Positions 1-12,304 are shown, counted from the stretch's first letter. The stretch is DNA of 64,000 nucleotides from Margaritifera margaritifera (GCA_029931535.1 JAQPZY010001405.1:1759001-1823000), one strand, 5' to 3'. Translations and numbers: made by a program. The notes: a model not told the origin generated them from the letters alone.

Positions 1-250
1 TTAAAGAAAAGCCCAATTCAATATAACCATCCGTTCAGGAAGAGTACTGATAACAAGATTTTCAAAACAGCGTGGCGATCATGTTGGAGGTGAGATCTGC
101 ATCATTGTCATTTAGAACCAATTACAAGTCGTACGAAGTATTTAGTGAAAACCCCTAAACAATACTATCATTCCATTAGAAGTAACGGTCACAAGATTTT
201 CAAGGGCACCATTTTAATTTAGGACCAACCAGAGCTCAAAATAAAACTTT
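1..250 (+). repeat. Satellite repeat, left window edge
   Basis: Two degenerate repeat units run off the left edge. Recurrent blocks are 'acaagattttcaa', 'catttaggaccaa' and 'ccat(c/t)c(a/g)tt'. The same blocks occur in better-preserved units of about 145 bp at the right end of the window, in the same orientation. Unit spacing here is shorter (about 106 bp), so an internal deletion is likely. No coding potential is seen. Confidence 0.7.
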
Positions 251-1814
251 GTCAAGTTGTATGTCATTCCTCTAAGTATTCGGGAGGAGCAGCGATAACT
301 AATACGTGTAAATGGGGGACGGACGCAGGACCGTCGCATAAGCTTTTCAATTCTTCGACAAGTAGAGCTAATAAAATAGGTCACTTCTGCTTTAATAATT
401 TTAGCATTTACAACTTAATATTTGTGTGCCAGATCTATACCTCCACATTGACATTTCATACCCATAACTCCTTGATATATGTACGCATTATCAAGAGAAC
501 TTATTAGCATACTGGAAATAGGTCAATGTGACGCACAATTAACACCGACTCTTTTTAGACATTCTTTATGGAGTGAGTTGCGCTGTCTTTTGGTAGCTCT
601 AAGAAAGTAAGGTCGATCTGTGTTATACGCCTACCTGAGCTTGCTTGACACATACGAATGTCAATACAGTAAGTCAACATTTATTATATGCCCGTTTGAG
701 TTAAATTTGTAGGTACCATGATGCCCGACACGTCAAAAAACGTGAACACATCGTGTCTTTTTTATGTAATGTGCAGTTTATTGTTTTATGGAGAATTTTT
801 AAAAAAAAATAACAAAATAAAACATGGACTAGAAAGAACTAATCGAGAGTCGTACTCCTGTCACTTAGATGAGGTCCATGATTTATTAAAGTTGCAATGA
901 CATGCAAAATATGTAACGAGTACAAAATGTGCCGAGGCCATCAACACGGCTTCGGGGGAAAAAGGTGACATGGACATTTATTTTTAGTGATCAATGATTA
1001 TTGATGATAATTTTCAGGGGAGAAGGGAACAACGTGTACATTTTAGGGACCATTTTATGTAACATTCAGTTGTCACTTTCAAAGAAGAAGGGAACAAACA
1101 CCAAAAAGAAGGAAGACAAGGGAACACATCCGAGTGAGCAAGTGCACTTTATTGAATTCTGATTTTTTTACATTTTATCTTTTGAATATTTCTTTATCAT
1201 ATATGCAACTTTATTTATGATTTTACCAAAAGTGAAAGTTAATGTTCCTAATTTAACCTATACAGGTCTTCGAATTAAAAATATCAGCCAAATCTCGATA
1301 ACTATAAGACATGTACATAATGAATGATGGAAATCACTTGCTAATCTATTAAAGAAAACACGGGATTTTGTTTTCATTGTTGTTTAAAGTTTGGTTCTCA
1401 TAATGTTTTCCTCCAAGTAAATAATTCTGCAAGCACGAAAGACTGGCCCATTTCATGTACCAATACATGGCAGATATATATTTTTTAAAAAGCCAACAAT
1501 AGAATGAAATAATTTGACCAAATAACTGTCATTCGGCCTTGATTCTAATATTGCTATTGATAGAATTGTAGGAAAAAGCATGCATATCAATATATATAAA
1601 GCACATATCAGGGACATAAAAGAGTGTGTGTGTGTGTGTGTGTGTGCCATGTCCGAAGTGCAATTTGTTGGTTTAAATTTTTTGTGTTCACTTTGAAGAG
1701 TTCCGTTGATGAAAGAAACCACAAACCAGAAGTGAAAAATAAACACATTGATGTAGTAATGAACTGTGCCATATGAGCATATTTACCTGCATTATTTCTG
1801 CCAAGTCTAAATCA

Positions 1815-1856
<42 letters not shown>

Positions 1857-2455
1857 CAGATTGTACATGACAATTCATTCAAGCAATCAATATTCACAAA
1901 AGGTATACATTGTATAAAGGTATGTTTATAGTCTATTTCAGCGACTTTGCAGATCTATTATTCTGGAAGAGTTGCCTAAATGCGACTAAAGAATAATATC
2001 TTTTCGTCTTTATGTATTACGGATGTGATTAGATTGCTCATCCAACCCCAAAACAATAACGTCTAAAAACATTCCTTTTGACTGCTTGAGCCCATTTGAC
2101 ATTATTCACATACATCACCACAGGTTAACCAAATGCTATCCAATTGCCACTGTTGTGTTCAAAATCTACCAGACCTATTCGTGAAATTCTTCAGATACAC
2201 TTAAGATATTGAAATATATGCAAAAATATAGTTGAGAGCTCTCTGCAAAAGTTTAATCTTCAATCATTTCTTTAGATACACGTCAGATATTACACAAATT
2301 ACGAGATGCAAAACTATATTTGAAAGCTCCCTTAAAATCAGATTTACTCTTCAATCTTTGTAATCTTTTTTTTTATAAACTGCAAGTTAATCTGGTACAT
2401 AACCGTGACATCTTCAGGTACACTCAAACATTGTCATTCCTTCCTCTGGTCTCTG
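251..2455. other. Non-coding stretch, 3' flank of the TRIM gene
   Basis: No gene is recognisable on either strand; short ORFs here have no family resemblance. It holds a (TG)n tract at about 1623-1647, an (AT)n tract at about 1817-1852, and an imperfect tandem duplication of roughly 90 bp at about 2190-2360 ('ttcagatacac' and 'tttagatacac' starts). Confidence 0.6.
1817..1852. repeat. (AT)n microsatellite
   Basis: An uninterrupted AT dinucleotide run, one of about a dozen long AT arrays in this window. Confidence 0.95.
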
Positions 2456-3299
2456 TTAATCACTTCCGTCTGATACGATCTCTGGAACATTTTGAATCAA
2501 TGCACCACATTTGAGTACCATTCGTACTTCCACTTTATGGGGATTATATATTCCAAACGTTGGCCAAACATCACCAGACACATTGATTTCTCGTATTCTG
2601 CACACTTGTTTCTTATCCTCCAAGTCAATTACGACACAAAAAGCATTTTTCAAGTCCAAGGATATGCCATATCTTTTGTTGACGGTAGCACTTAGTTCTA
2701 TGGGCGCAATTTCCGAATGTACCTGAAAATCACAGGAAAAAGCAACAAATAAACAAAAAGCTTTGTGTTTTTCGCAGGTTGCAGCATGAATGGACAAGCA
2801 TCCTTTTGTGCCTGATAAACAGTGACTGTTATCTATATACTCTCTTCTTCCAAGACCTATTTCAAAAACAAGATATTCCGTCGCTAACACTTTGGGGGAG
2901 CACTGTACTTCCACCTCATAATAAAGGCGGTCACATGTCTCTGGACTGAAGGAAAAGGTACCTAGAGCGCCGCCATACGTTTTTAGTGCTTCTTCAGATG
3001 GTAATGCAGGTGAACCAAAATGGAGTTTGAAACCATCTGAGCTGACATTCCGGTCTTGGTCGACGTTAAGAGTTGCTGAATTGATTCTAAAGTAAGGACC
3101 TTTAATGGAAAAAGTATACGGAAAGTAAGAAGACGAATAAATTCATGATAAAGCCATACACATTTTGCGGGATGGAAGATGAACCAAACACAAAATCATT
3201 AATTGTTCTCCGATTTACCCAACATTTGTTGTTGTTGTTGTTATGTGCATGTGTTTGTTTATTTGTCGCTTTTTTATACTTCTAAGTATCTTCCGAGCC

Positions 3300-3374
<75 letters not shown>

Positions 3375-6300
3375 TATGCATAACATTTGAAACAAAGAAA
3401 CCGTCTTAGCTCTAGATTATAACAGCTACGAATTCAATCAGAAATACGCATGCTTATATTATGAATGGCTTTTATTTCTAAATTTATTTGAATAATGTAA
3501 AGCACGAAGCATCATAATGAAAATACTGAACCAGTCTCCTTTAATAAATATGTTTCGAGCCACACTGTGTATACAGTCATAAATATATGTAAAATAGTTT
3601 TTATATGCTATGCAAAATTATTTTGCATGTGAAATGGTTTATGGCTTAAACACCTAAAATAGTAAATAGGAAAGAGTCTCGAATATGAGGTGTGATTATT
3701 ATTAGGAAACAGTCGTAAATATGAGTTTGATTATTATTAGGAAAGAGTTGTGAATATGAGATTTGATTATTATTAGGAAAGAGTCGTGAATATGAGTTTG
3801 ATTATTATTAGGAAACATTCGTGAATATGAGGTGTGATTATTATTTTCCACTTGAATTGCTGTAAGAAACTTACAAATGACACTTTCAAGCACTGCTGAG
3901 TTTTCTGCAAAAAGAAACAACAAAAAAAAAACGTGATAAAAAGGCATTATTTAGATAATGCAGACCAAAAGGTGCAAGAATATATTTATTTTTGGAATAA
4001 AATATCTGTTTATTGAAAAATATCTCTTTTTTGGGGACCATTCAATTTTTTTTTTCTTTTTTTTTTTGGCAATTTCAAATTCTTATTTGTTTACCGTGCA
4101 CAGAAATCCGAGGTCTGGACATTTTATTTCTTGGTATGTCTTGTACCTTTATTTGCTGAAAACCTTTTAGGCAATTTTTTTTTAAGTTCACACTTTGCAT
4201 CATTTTTTTATTGTATAGCGTAAACAGAATCCAAGGTCTATACATTTTTGTTTTCTTTTTCTTGTATTGCAACTTTTTTTCCTGAACAAAGATGACCATT
4301 TTTGTTTGCAAAATTCAAAACCTGAATATTTTAACCTTAGTGTGACTTTTTACATAAATTTATTCACTAAACTTGCATCGGTAACCTGCAGATATAGTTA
4401 GGACAAAGAAAAGAAACATATCCTGATAGTAAATCGCTGTTCGTATTTCAACTAGTCCTTATTATTCTTGACTCGCTTGCTATCATTGTGACGTTGCTCA
4501 TAAGTTAGAACAACTATTGTCATGACTAGTATGCAAGGAAAAGGCATAAAATACATAACTTGATTTTATATGGATACCTACCATGAAATACATGGAACTT
4601 TTTCAAAACTCCCGTGGAACTGTCATGCTGGATCTTCATATGCTGATAATAGTCATCCTCCTTGTCGAAAGTCATCCACAGTTCGAGCAAACCATTATTG
4701 TAGTGTTTGTTCACAATCAAGCCCAATTCTTGATGTTGACTGTCGGTAGTTTGTAATGTTAAATTCTCCACGATCACATGTCCCCACGATTCTGATACTT
4801 GCATAGAAAACACTTTGCTGTACACTTTTGCTTTTACCGCATGAGGCTGAATCATGCACTGACGCAGATCTATTGCAAAAAAGGAAAAATATTCTTAACA
4901 CATTTTCAAATGAAAAACACGTGTCTATAACCCAATTTTTGCTTTGGTCATGTTCCTAATCGTTTCTCTCTCCGAATACTTCATGCAAAATTTATTTGAA
5001 CATAAAAATTAAAAAACTTAATAAACTATTGTTACTCTTTCTTATTAACCATTCAGTGATTGTGTTTATTGTCCTTTCGTCACCAACTTGGAGTTCATTT
5101 TGTAATCATAAACGTACGACCAAATATCTATTTAATAGAGGGGGAGAGAAGAGAATGAATATTATCAAGCAGATTAGACTTCCAATTTGTTGAAGTTGAG
5201 AAGGTAAACTTACGAACTGAATATCTGCAACACACCCCAGATGGAATGGCATTTGTCCTTAATAAGACCTTCTTTGACTCGTGAACTCAAATGTAGATAA
5301 ATCTGGGGGACAAGACTCTTAGCTACATGTAAAATGAAAGACGTACGTCTATACCTAAATAAATAAACAAATGCAAGACGTGTAGCTACATATTATTTTG
5401 CAATATGTTTTATAGAAGAATATATCGGTCATAGGTTGTTTCTTAATTAAAGTTGCAAAACTCCGAATCCAATTGTTTATATGTTATATGCTGCATGTCT
5501 TATCAATGTATATTCTGATCTGGATACATGTCTTATAAATGTATATTCTTACCTGGATACATGTCTTATAAATGTATATTCTTACCTGGATACACAAGGA
5601 AAGTTGGTTTCTCATCCAATTCAGTTCCCATGACAAAGATTCTGACATTGTATAATCCGACTTGCGTAACCATAGACCGAATACAGTAAGATCCATCGTC
5701 AAGCTCTTCAACTGGCAATTGTCCTTTCATTGTACCGTGGGGATCAATTAAGGAAATCTCGATATAATTTGTCCAACCCATCATATTTTGTTCATCCTTG
5801 TTCACCATTTTGAATGTACATACAACAGCCATCTTTCCTACTAACACTGACGTCGTTTGTGCACTTATTTTTACATTTGATGTGGAATGCATTGAAATGC
5901 AACCAATTTTGTGACAAAGGTCTACAATCGAGTCTTTGTCATTGTCAAAATCTACACTAACTTCGTGTTCTTGGATAGGTTTGTTTGGGATTGATATTCT
6001 CTCCAGTTTGGCAATTCTATCTTTAATTGTCGTGAGCATTTGTAGAAATTCTACTTGATTGCTATTGTCAATGATGTGATTCGCAAAATTCATTAATTCA
6101 TCTAAAGAGTTAGAGTGTTTCTTTGTTATATCTAGTTCCTTCGTTATATTTTGCGATTTCTCTAATGCCCATGAATTTAACAATTCGAGTAATGTTCTCT
6201 TTCGTTGTTCGAGAAGTCCATGCAAACAATCAATCTCTTGGGATATTTTGGCTGCGGCTCTTTGTTTTTCAGCCATAAGCTTGTTTTCTGCAGATTGTAA

Positions 6301-6973
6301 CGTTTCTGTGACATTAATTGTGGCTATTTTTTTGTCTCAAGATTCGTTATGGACTCACGCAATACTTTTTTCTGTTCCTCGTACACGTCTGATACAGAAC
6401 ATCTTTTATGTCCCTCAGTGCTCTGATGTTCACAGATTGTACACTCCAAACAAAGTGTTACTTGGCATTTCTTGCAAAAGTATTTAAGTTTTTGTCCTTC
6501 ATGTCCCTCGATTTTACACGTCGGTATCCTTTGGAACGTTTTCACTTCTGCAGATGACTGCAGTTCAGCCATTGTGATTGTACGGTGCTTACCAAGGAAA
6601 CGTTTGTGATGTACTATACATAGTTCACAGAGAAAGAAGGTGCAATCAACACAAAACTCTCTGCTTTTTCTTTATTTGGGCAGTCATGACATTTTATATC
6701 ATTTCTCCTTTGATTAACGCAGACAAAATCACGCAGACTTCTTATTGTATTCTCTTTTTGTAATTTCCTAACGTCCCCACCAGGCAAACCATGCACATAT
6801 CGACATTCAGGGCAGGTTATCGTGTCTTCCTGCAATAACTTACTCATGCATTCTTCACAATAAACATGGATGCAGGGCAGAACTCTTGGAGTATGGTCAC
6901 TTTCATCATACTCATTCATACATATGCCACATTGTAAAAACTCATTCTTTAACTTTTCTACATCAAGGTTCAT
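2456..6973 (-). CDS. TRIM-type RING E3 ubiquitin ligase (RING, two B-boxes, coiled coil, filamin, B30.2-like), four coding exons
   Basis: Coding exons on the minus strand are 6973-5586, 4869-4582, 3904-3875 (30 nt) and 3099-2456. All introns are GT-AG and phase 1, so the frame carries through to the stop at 2456. Inferred length is about 780 residues. The RING finger shows C15-x2-C18, C34-x-H36, C39-x2-C42 and C54-x2-C57. Then follow a B-box 1 starting CHDC, a B-box 2 (CKIEGHEG with downstream CKKC and CLEC), a coiled coil rich in E/K/L, and a filamin-like repeat ending 'KPTFLVYPG'. The last exon has YYEVEV and WPTFGIYNP, as in B30.2/SPRY-like domains. TRIM proteins of this kind attach ubiquitin to targets and often serve innate immunity. 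An acceptor 'ttttcag' lies just before the ATG, implying an upstream 5'UTR exon. Two one-base breaks in exon 1 (at 6653-6656 and 6327-6333) interrupt the frame, so it is either a recent pseudogene or an assembly-error case. The nearest architecture I know is TRIM45-like, but I do not assign orthology. Confidence 0.82.
3303..3371. repeat. (AT)n microsatellite in TRIM intron
   Basis: A pure AT run in the intron between the 30-nt microexon (3875-3904) and the B30.2-like exon's downstream flank. It ends in 'tgcatatgca'. No coding meaning. Confidence 0.93.
3665..3845. repeat. 35-36 bp tandem repeat in TRIM intron
   Basis: About five imperfect copies of a unit containing 'gattattattaggaaa' and 'gtgaatatga', spaced 35, 35, 36 and 36 bp. 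The array abuts the 30-nt microexon at 3875-3904, only about 30 bp from its donor. Confidence 0.88.
5491..5594 (-). repeat. 33-bp tandem duplication containing the exon 1 splice donor
   Basis: The block 'ctggatacatgtcttataaa' begins at 5520, 5553 and 5586 (period 33 bp), with an older partial copy at 5491. On the minus strand each unit includes the exon end plus donor (CCAG|GTAAG). Two copies have intact GTAAG; the third is mutated. Read-through into the second copy meets an in-frame stop a few codons on. Confidence 0.88.
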
Positions 6974-8310
6974 CTTCACTGAAAATATATATTAAAATTG
7001 AATATATTTTTTCCTTAAATACCATAAAATAATACCCTACGGCCACCTTTAAAATGTTTGTTCAAAAAGTTAAGCATTATCAGAGTACAGCTGCACCTAC
7101 CGCATAGATGCAACACATACCTAGCTGTGTCATCATCCTATAAAGAATCCAAAGACTGAAATTTGTTATTTTAAATTTATTCATTTTGTGTTAAAGTTTA
7201 CTTTCAAAGTAGTTCTGACATGAGATTGATTTACTTTTCCATTTCCTGTGACAATGGCTTGGAGACAGGGATTCTATATATCTACCAGTGGAAAGGGTTG
7301 TAATATAATCGTAATTGGATCTATTTCACTCTTAGATCATATCATTATACAAGCTGTAAATTGGAACTAGACTCTAGGAATTGACGATAACGTCCCTGAT
7401 GCATAAGGAAGCCATGCAAGCCTAAGCTCGCCTGTCATGAAAGTAAATACTATCGTTGTACATCTGACCATGACAAATATATCCAGATTTATGTCAAAGT
7501 CGTTATACAAAATTAACCCATCAGTTAATGCAGGTACCAGACGCCCTTAACAGCCAATAATGGCAACCAAGAATACAAGCTAATACTTTGTTATCCTTGG
7601 ATACAGCTTTATATAACCTCATACTTACGGGTAAAAAGACCAATAATAAAAATATTTTGGCAACCTATATCCAAATTAAGATTTGTACCTTTAAGAATCA
7701 TTAAACTCTGTTTCAGTACTTCATCCCCGTGTGTCGTCGATTGAAAGAGAAGTTATTACTATAAAAAAAACTAGGCCTGACAATCATAACAGTCTGAGCT
7801 TGAGAGTTTGAAATTGAATTTCCACTTTCTGCCAATCAAAATTTACTTTTCGAAGTAATCTCCTTTGTGATTGGTTGTTATAAAAGTTCAAGTTCAAACA
7901 CAAGCTCAAAGTCAGATATATGTCCAGAGAAGGTCTGTACTGAGATTATTTGACCCTAGAAAAAGGAACCCGGTTATATTGCCCCAAATACCCTCTATCA
8001 CCCTAATTCACGTAGCTTTCATTATCCGTCTATTGCAAATTTGATTATACATTGGAAGTTCTAATGAATCTCACTTGCAAAACCAGTATCCTAGTGCGCT
8101 TTGCACATTTTATCTAGAATGATAATGAAATCTGTAACGCCAAGTGATTTTATTTTCCTTTGATTGTCTCTGGAAACAGAGTTCCTTATTTCCCTTCAGA
8201 GTATTTTCCTTCAAGCATTTTTATTCCACGGATAATCACTAATGAAGTTATTGCATACTAATTATTTCACTGATATATTTATACACCTCAGTATAGAAAT
8301 GCAGAGTATA
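6974..8310. other. Upstream region of the TRIM gene
   Basis: No second coding exon is recognisable. A splice acceptor-like 'attttcag' at about 6980-6986 suggests that the promoter and 5'UTR exon lie further upstream on the minus strand, but I could not place them. The region also contains an imperfect inverted repeat at 7796-7907. Confidence 0.5.
7796..7907. repeat. Imperfect inverted repeat (MITE-like)
   Basis: The left arm begins 'gagcttgagagtttgaaatt' and the right arm ends 'agttcaaacacaagctc'. Inside, 'gccaatcaaa' faces 'tgattggtt'. The centre is near 7851 ('tttcgaa'). No target duplication was identified. Confidence 0.6.
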
Positions 8311-8430
8311 AGCGAGGACCCTGATTTTTAGGGACCCTGATCAGCGAGGACCCTGATTTTTAGGGACCCTGATCAGCGAGGACCCTGATTTTTAGGGACC
8401 CTGATCAGCGAGGACCCTGATTTTTAGGGA
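8311..8430. repeat. 32-bp minisatellite
   Basis: Nearly four near-identical copies of a 32-bp unit made of two similar halves ('gcgaggaccctga' and 'tagggaccctga'). It lies just upstream of Polinton remnant A. Confidence 0.93.
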
Positions 8431-8559
8431 TCCACCTACGTATGATACATATGTGGCAAGATAAAAAATGATGGTGAGTACGAAAGGTCAAGGTCATCCG
8501 TTATGCACCTAGGCGCAACGAATCTTTATTAGTGGAGAATGAGCCAATTAAAGCTGGTA

Positions 8560-9515
8560 AAGAATTGTGATGGGCAAATGATGAACAAATTATATGGAGA
8601 GTAGAAAATATGTTTGAAATACCTGACAGTAGCGATACTGGTTGCTTATTAGAAGTAGACTTGGAGATTCTATTACATTTCTATGATCATTTTAAGGACT
8701 ACCCTCTAGTACCAGAAAAACTTGTACCAGACAATTTTCTTTTATCTCCATTTACCAAATAAATTGATAGATGATTACAAGCGTACAAAACCAATCGAAC
8801 CAAAACTAGTGTGTACATTGAAAAATGAAAACAAATATGTGATACATTATATAAATGTAATGCTTTACGTGCAATTGGGTTTGAAACTGAAAAACAAGAT
8901 ACGTATAGACCAATAATCGTGGCTTAAATCATACATTGTACGAAAATATGAGTTGGAGCCAATTTATTTTCCTTCAAATTGATCAATAACGCTGTATTCA
9001 GGAAACAGAAGGAAAATTTTAGAAAAAGAAAAACAGTTAAAACATGTACAGACGAAAATAATGTCTTCAAATGACAAAAGGATTGAACATAAGCAAAAAA
9101 GAAACTAATAGATGAAGATTTGGTGCTAGTCAGTCTGAAAAACAAGAAAATCAAATGAACCAAACCTATCTATGGTGGATTTACATTGCTAAAAGTATCC
9201 AAATGGTTGCTGTACGAATTCCATTATACCGAATTAAAGCCTAAATACGGTGATAAAATGAGGCTACTTATAACTGATACAGATTCATTATGCATTCATG
9301 TTGAGACCGAAAACGTTTACACCGATATGAAAGAGAGCGGCAACTTTTATGACACTAGTTACTATCCAAAGAAAATGATCAAGAGATGAATTTACTCAGG
9401 TCATGCAATCATGAGATGCATAACATGAAAACGAATAAAGTTGTTATTTTACCATACGATGATAAACGTTATTTAGTGAATAACATAAATACTTTACCAT
9501 ACGGACATTTCAGTA
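8560..9515 (+). pseudogene. Polinton/Maverick DNA polymerase B, broken (remnant A)
   Basis: This is the C-terminal half of a protein-primed family-B DNA polymerase as carried by Polintons and adintovirus-like elements. Recognisable blocks in order are: a 'DSSDTG-LLEVDLE' region near 8615; the 'KLVCTLKNENKYVIHY' region near 8800; a decayed 'NNAVF-K' block near 8980; 'KPIYGGFTLLK' near 9165; the catalytic block 'LLITDTDSLCIHVET' near 9265; and a C-terminal 'DDKRYLVN...PYGHF' near 9460. Stops and frame changes separate the blocks, and the N-terminal exonuclease part is absent. It converges on the ATPase and capsid genes of the same remnant. Family assignment is from motif recall, not a search. 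Confidence 0.8.
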
Positions 9516-9900
9516 CCTTTGTGTTGGAAAGGAAACTCTAACACCATTCAAAGTTTCGTCTGTTTAAATTTTTCTGCAATCATACCTTTCATTTCATCTG
9601 GTATTCAGGGATTTTCTTCAAATACAGTTTTTATTGCTTTTTCATTCTTGCTACATAAGACCACCAACAAACTTGCTATGTTCTCTAAAAAAAAGTTTTA
9701 TTACACTGTTGTATTTTTGCACCCTCACCCATACTGATATTTCAATATGTCTACTACTAAAAGATAATCTAGTTATGTCAGTTGCTCTCTTTCTTTTTCT
9801 TTTATACGTCATCTAAATTCTCATCAATTAGAAATAAAGTATTTGTACCTTGATATTTATCAACCAGTAAACTCTAACCACTTACTTATCCAATTTATGT

Positions 9901-10098
9901 TTAGGATGAATCAAGGTTCACCAATGCATCTTTTAATAACCACTTTCGATCGGAATTCTTTTTGCACAGAAAAGTTGGACAGACGATAACGATGTAATCG
10001 AGAAAGTGTTTGTATTCAGTTTCCATCAGATTTAGTGCAAACAATGTATTCCCACAATTAGTCACACCAGAAATTATCATGTTATGAAGTTCTTTCAA
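9901..10098 (-). pseudogene. Polinton packaging ATPase (FtsK/HerA-type), N-terminal fragment
   Basis: A 65-residue open fragment starts 'MKELHNMIISGVTNCGNT' and continues 'DYIVIVCPT', matching the N-terminus of the genome-packaging ATPase of Polinton-type elements. The Walker A region reads GVTNCGNT, so the nucleotide-binding lysine (expected GxxxxGKT) is replaced by asparagine. Walker B and later motifs are missing. It lies downstream of the capsid pseudogene on the same strand, consistent with a capsid-ATPase gene pair. Confidence 0.75.
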
Positions 10099-10204
10099 AT
10101 AAATTTATTAATTGGTAAAAGCTGTGTTTTCGGTGTTGTTCTTTTGGAACACCTCACCATCAGTGATGAGGTATGCCGTTTATATTCTACATGTGCATAG
10201 CAAA

Positions 10205-11300
10205 GCTACGTTATTTATTGACACCTAAAATATAATTGATTAGGCCATCAGACGCAAAATAAATATACATATATTGAGCATCGCCATCTTTATTTTGATT
10301 TGAAAGTAGATACCTTGTTGTACGTTGGCTAATTTTAAACCGCTACCATGCATTCTGTTATCGTGCGCACTTTGCAAATCAAGCCAGATACAATGGATGT
10401 CAGTGTTAAAATTGTTAACACTTACGTTGATGATTTCTGTGTGCTTTTATTGTTCATCAGAGAAATACCGTGTGGCTTCTATATACTGTTTTCTCAGTTG
10501 GAAAGCTTGGGAATAAACCATGTTTGGTAGACCTTGTATAGTCACCTAGAGTTAATAGCTGAGTTGCAAAACTTTTCAGGATCACTTTCTCCACTCATTT
10601 GCACAGTATCAAACACCCTTCAAATTCATCCTGGGAGAATTAAGCGTGAGATTATTTAAAGTTGTATTGGCTGCTATGTTGATCGTTCTCTCCATAGAGC
10701 TGTAATCCAGAGCAATTCCATTTATGTTTTGATTATTAACCGATTGTGCAATTGATTTGTATGTAATCGTACTGTATTGCAAAAGAACATTTTCCAGTTC
10801 GTAGTCTTGGTTTCAGCCTTTATATTGAATCAGAAATCTGGGAAGGAGCACAGTGGACAATGCTATGTTAGTATCTGGAACACAAGTGGCATTCTAAACC
10901 TTTTTCCATACACAGCAAACTGAACAGCATCAGTACCAGTATTTTGCGTATTACCTGCCCCGATCTTAATTTTCTCAATTCATCATCCATGATTCTTTGT
11001 TCAGTCCTGTTTATTTTAACAGAAATAGCTAACCACAAATCTTTGTATGCTGTGAAAATGTTGTAGTAGTTTACCTTGAAAAGATCATCGCTTCAGTATG
11101 ATATGGTGATTTGATTCTCAAGCATTCTACCCAAATTGTTTACCACTGCATTGTATGGATCTACTTTCAGCTTCATGTCAAACAACACGAGAAAACAACC
11201 ATGTATAATCAATATATCTGGAGTTAGCTTTAGTAGAATTTGTTCTGATTTAATGCCGTTCGGTGTGCATATGATGCAATGCCAAGTGTAGCTGACTGTG
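10205..11300 (-). pseudogene. Polinton/adintovirus-type major capsid protein, broken (remnant A)
   Basis: Short blocks in several frames match the capsid-like fragment of remnant B at 44.75-45.7 kb: 'VNNLGRMLENQITISY', 'TINIAANTTLNNLTL', 'GLPNMVYSQAFQLRKQY' and, near the C-terminus, 'LDLQSAHDNRMHGSG' followed by 'YFASDGLINY'. I recognise this block order from capsid proteins of virus-like Polintons (double jelly-roll family, by recall). Many stops and frame changes mean no product is possible. The integrase fragment lies immediately upstream and the ATPase downstream on the same strand. Confidence 0.65.
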
Positions 11301-11321
11301 CCAGAATATCATGTCACAGTG

Positions 11322-11580
11322 TTATCTGTATCTATTCATAGAGTTATCAATGTTTGCCTGTATATGGTCATTTACGCGACTAACATAGACCCTTCTGTAG
11401 GAAAATATTTTTCTCGCTTGCCTGTGTAGTGCATAGGTAGATTGTTCAGTTAACCATTCTTTAGATTTAGCAGATTTTATTTTCATTTTGTCCCTTTTAA
11501 TTTGTTTCCACAATTGATTGGCATTTGTATAAGCAACTGGACTTTCAGAATCGTAGTAAATATGTCATAACTAATATTCT
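11322..11580 (-). pseudogene. Polinton integrase, N-terminal fragment
   Basis: The fragment carries a 'YALHRQARKIFSYRRVYV' block followed by 'VNDHIQANIDN', preceded in another frame by 'YYDSESPVAYTNA'. This order matches the N-terminal part of Polinton retrovirus-like (DDE) integrases, where 'LHRPARKxFxRRRVxVxGIDDxW' type blocks precede the catalytic core. The DDE core is not present; the sequence passes directly into capsid-like sequence, so a deletion has joined the two genes. At least one frame change is present. Confidence 0.7.
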
Positions 11581-11960
11581 TTATGAGCCATTTAGAACGG
11601 TTAAAAAAACAAACATCCGAAGAACACGTTACGCTTAATAAGTTGTCTTTAGCTGTTATCAACAAGCCAACAGGAGATCAATCTACAACGAGAAGTTTTA
11701 TTTTCAGCAATTTGCAACGTTTCTTTTATCCTTTCAAACGTATGAATAATTTCAGATTTATGTCAATGTTTGAAATTCCAGTAGTTGATATACTGAGTCA
11801 CTATGTACTGTTGTGAATAGAACTTTGTTTTCCATAAATTATATCTCCGTTTTTGTCGAATCGTTATAGACTGACCTTGTAAAGTTTAAGAGGTCTTTGA
11901 ATTGTACTGTACCTTTAGCCGACTACAAATTGGTATATTTATCAACACCAAAAACATAAT

Positions 11961-12304
11961 TTATTCCTTCCTCATACCGTACTGCTTTACAATCTTGCTG
12001 CCAGGATTGATTATGCTTATATTGATGGTATCGTCACTGAATGGAATCTGTAAATCTTCATCTTTTCTGAAACATTGCAGGATATCTTTTTTGATGTTTG
12101 AAATCGACAAGTCAACATTTTTATTTTCTTGAATGTTATTTGTAACACAACAAGTTTTGAGCACACTTTGATCCCATCCAAATTTATAGACAAATATTCA
12201 TTATCTTTTGATGCTAAGGTGGTTGCTTTTATGTTAAACTCATGTAATACTTGCAACAAGCCTATGCAAACTGTTGAATCCATCACAATATAAATTTGTG
12301 CCAT
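11961..12304 (-). pseudogene. Unassigned decayed ORF in or beside remnant A
   Basis: Two overlapping minus-strand frames together suggest one broken ORF: an upstream block 'STVCIGLLQVLHEFNIKATT' and a downstream block 'NNIQENKNVDLSISNIKKDI' that ends with 'INPGSKIVKQYG'. I recognise no family. It lies upstream of the integrase fragment on the same strand and may belong to the same element. Confidence 0.35.
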
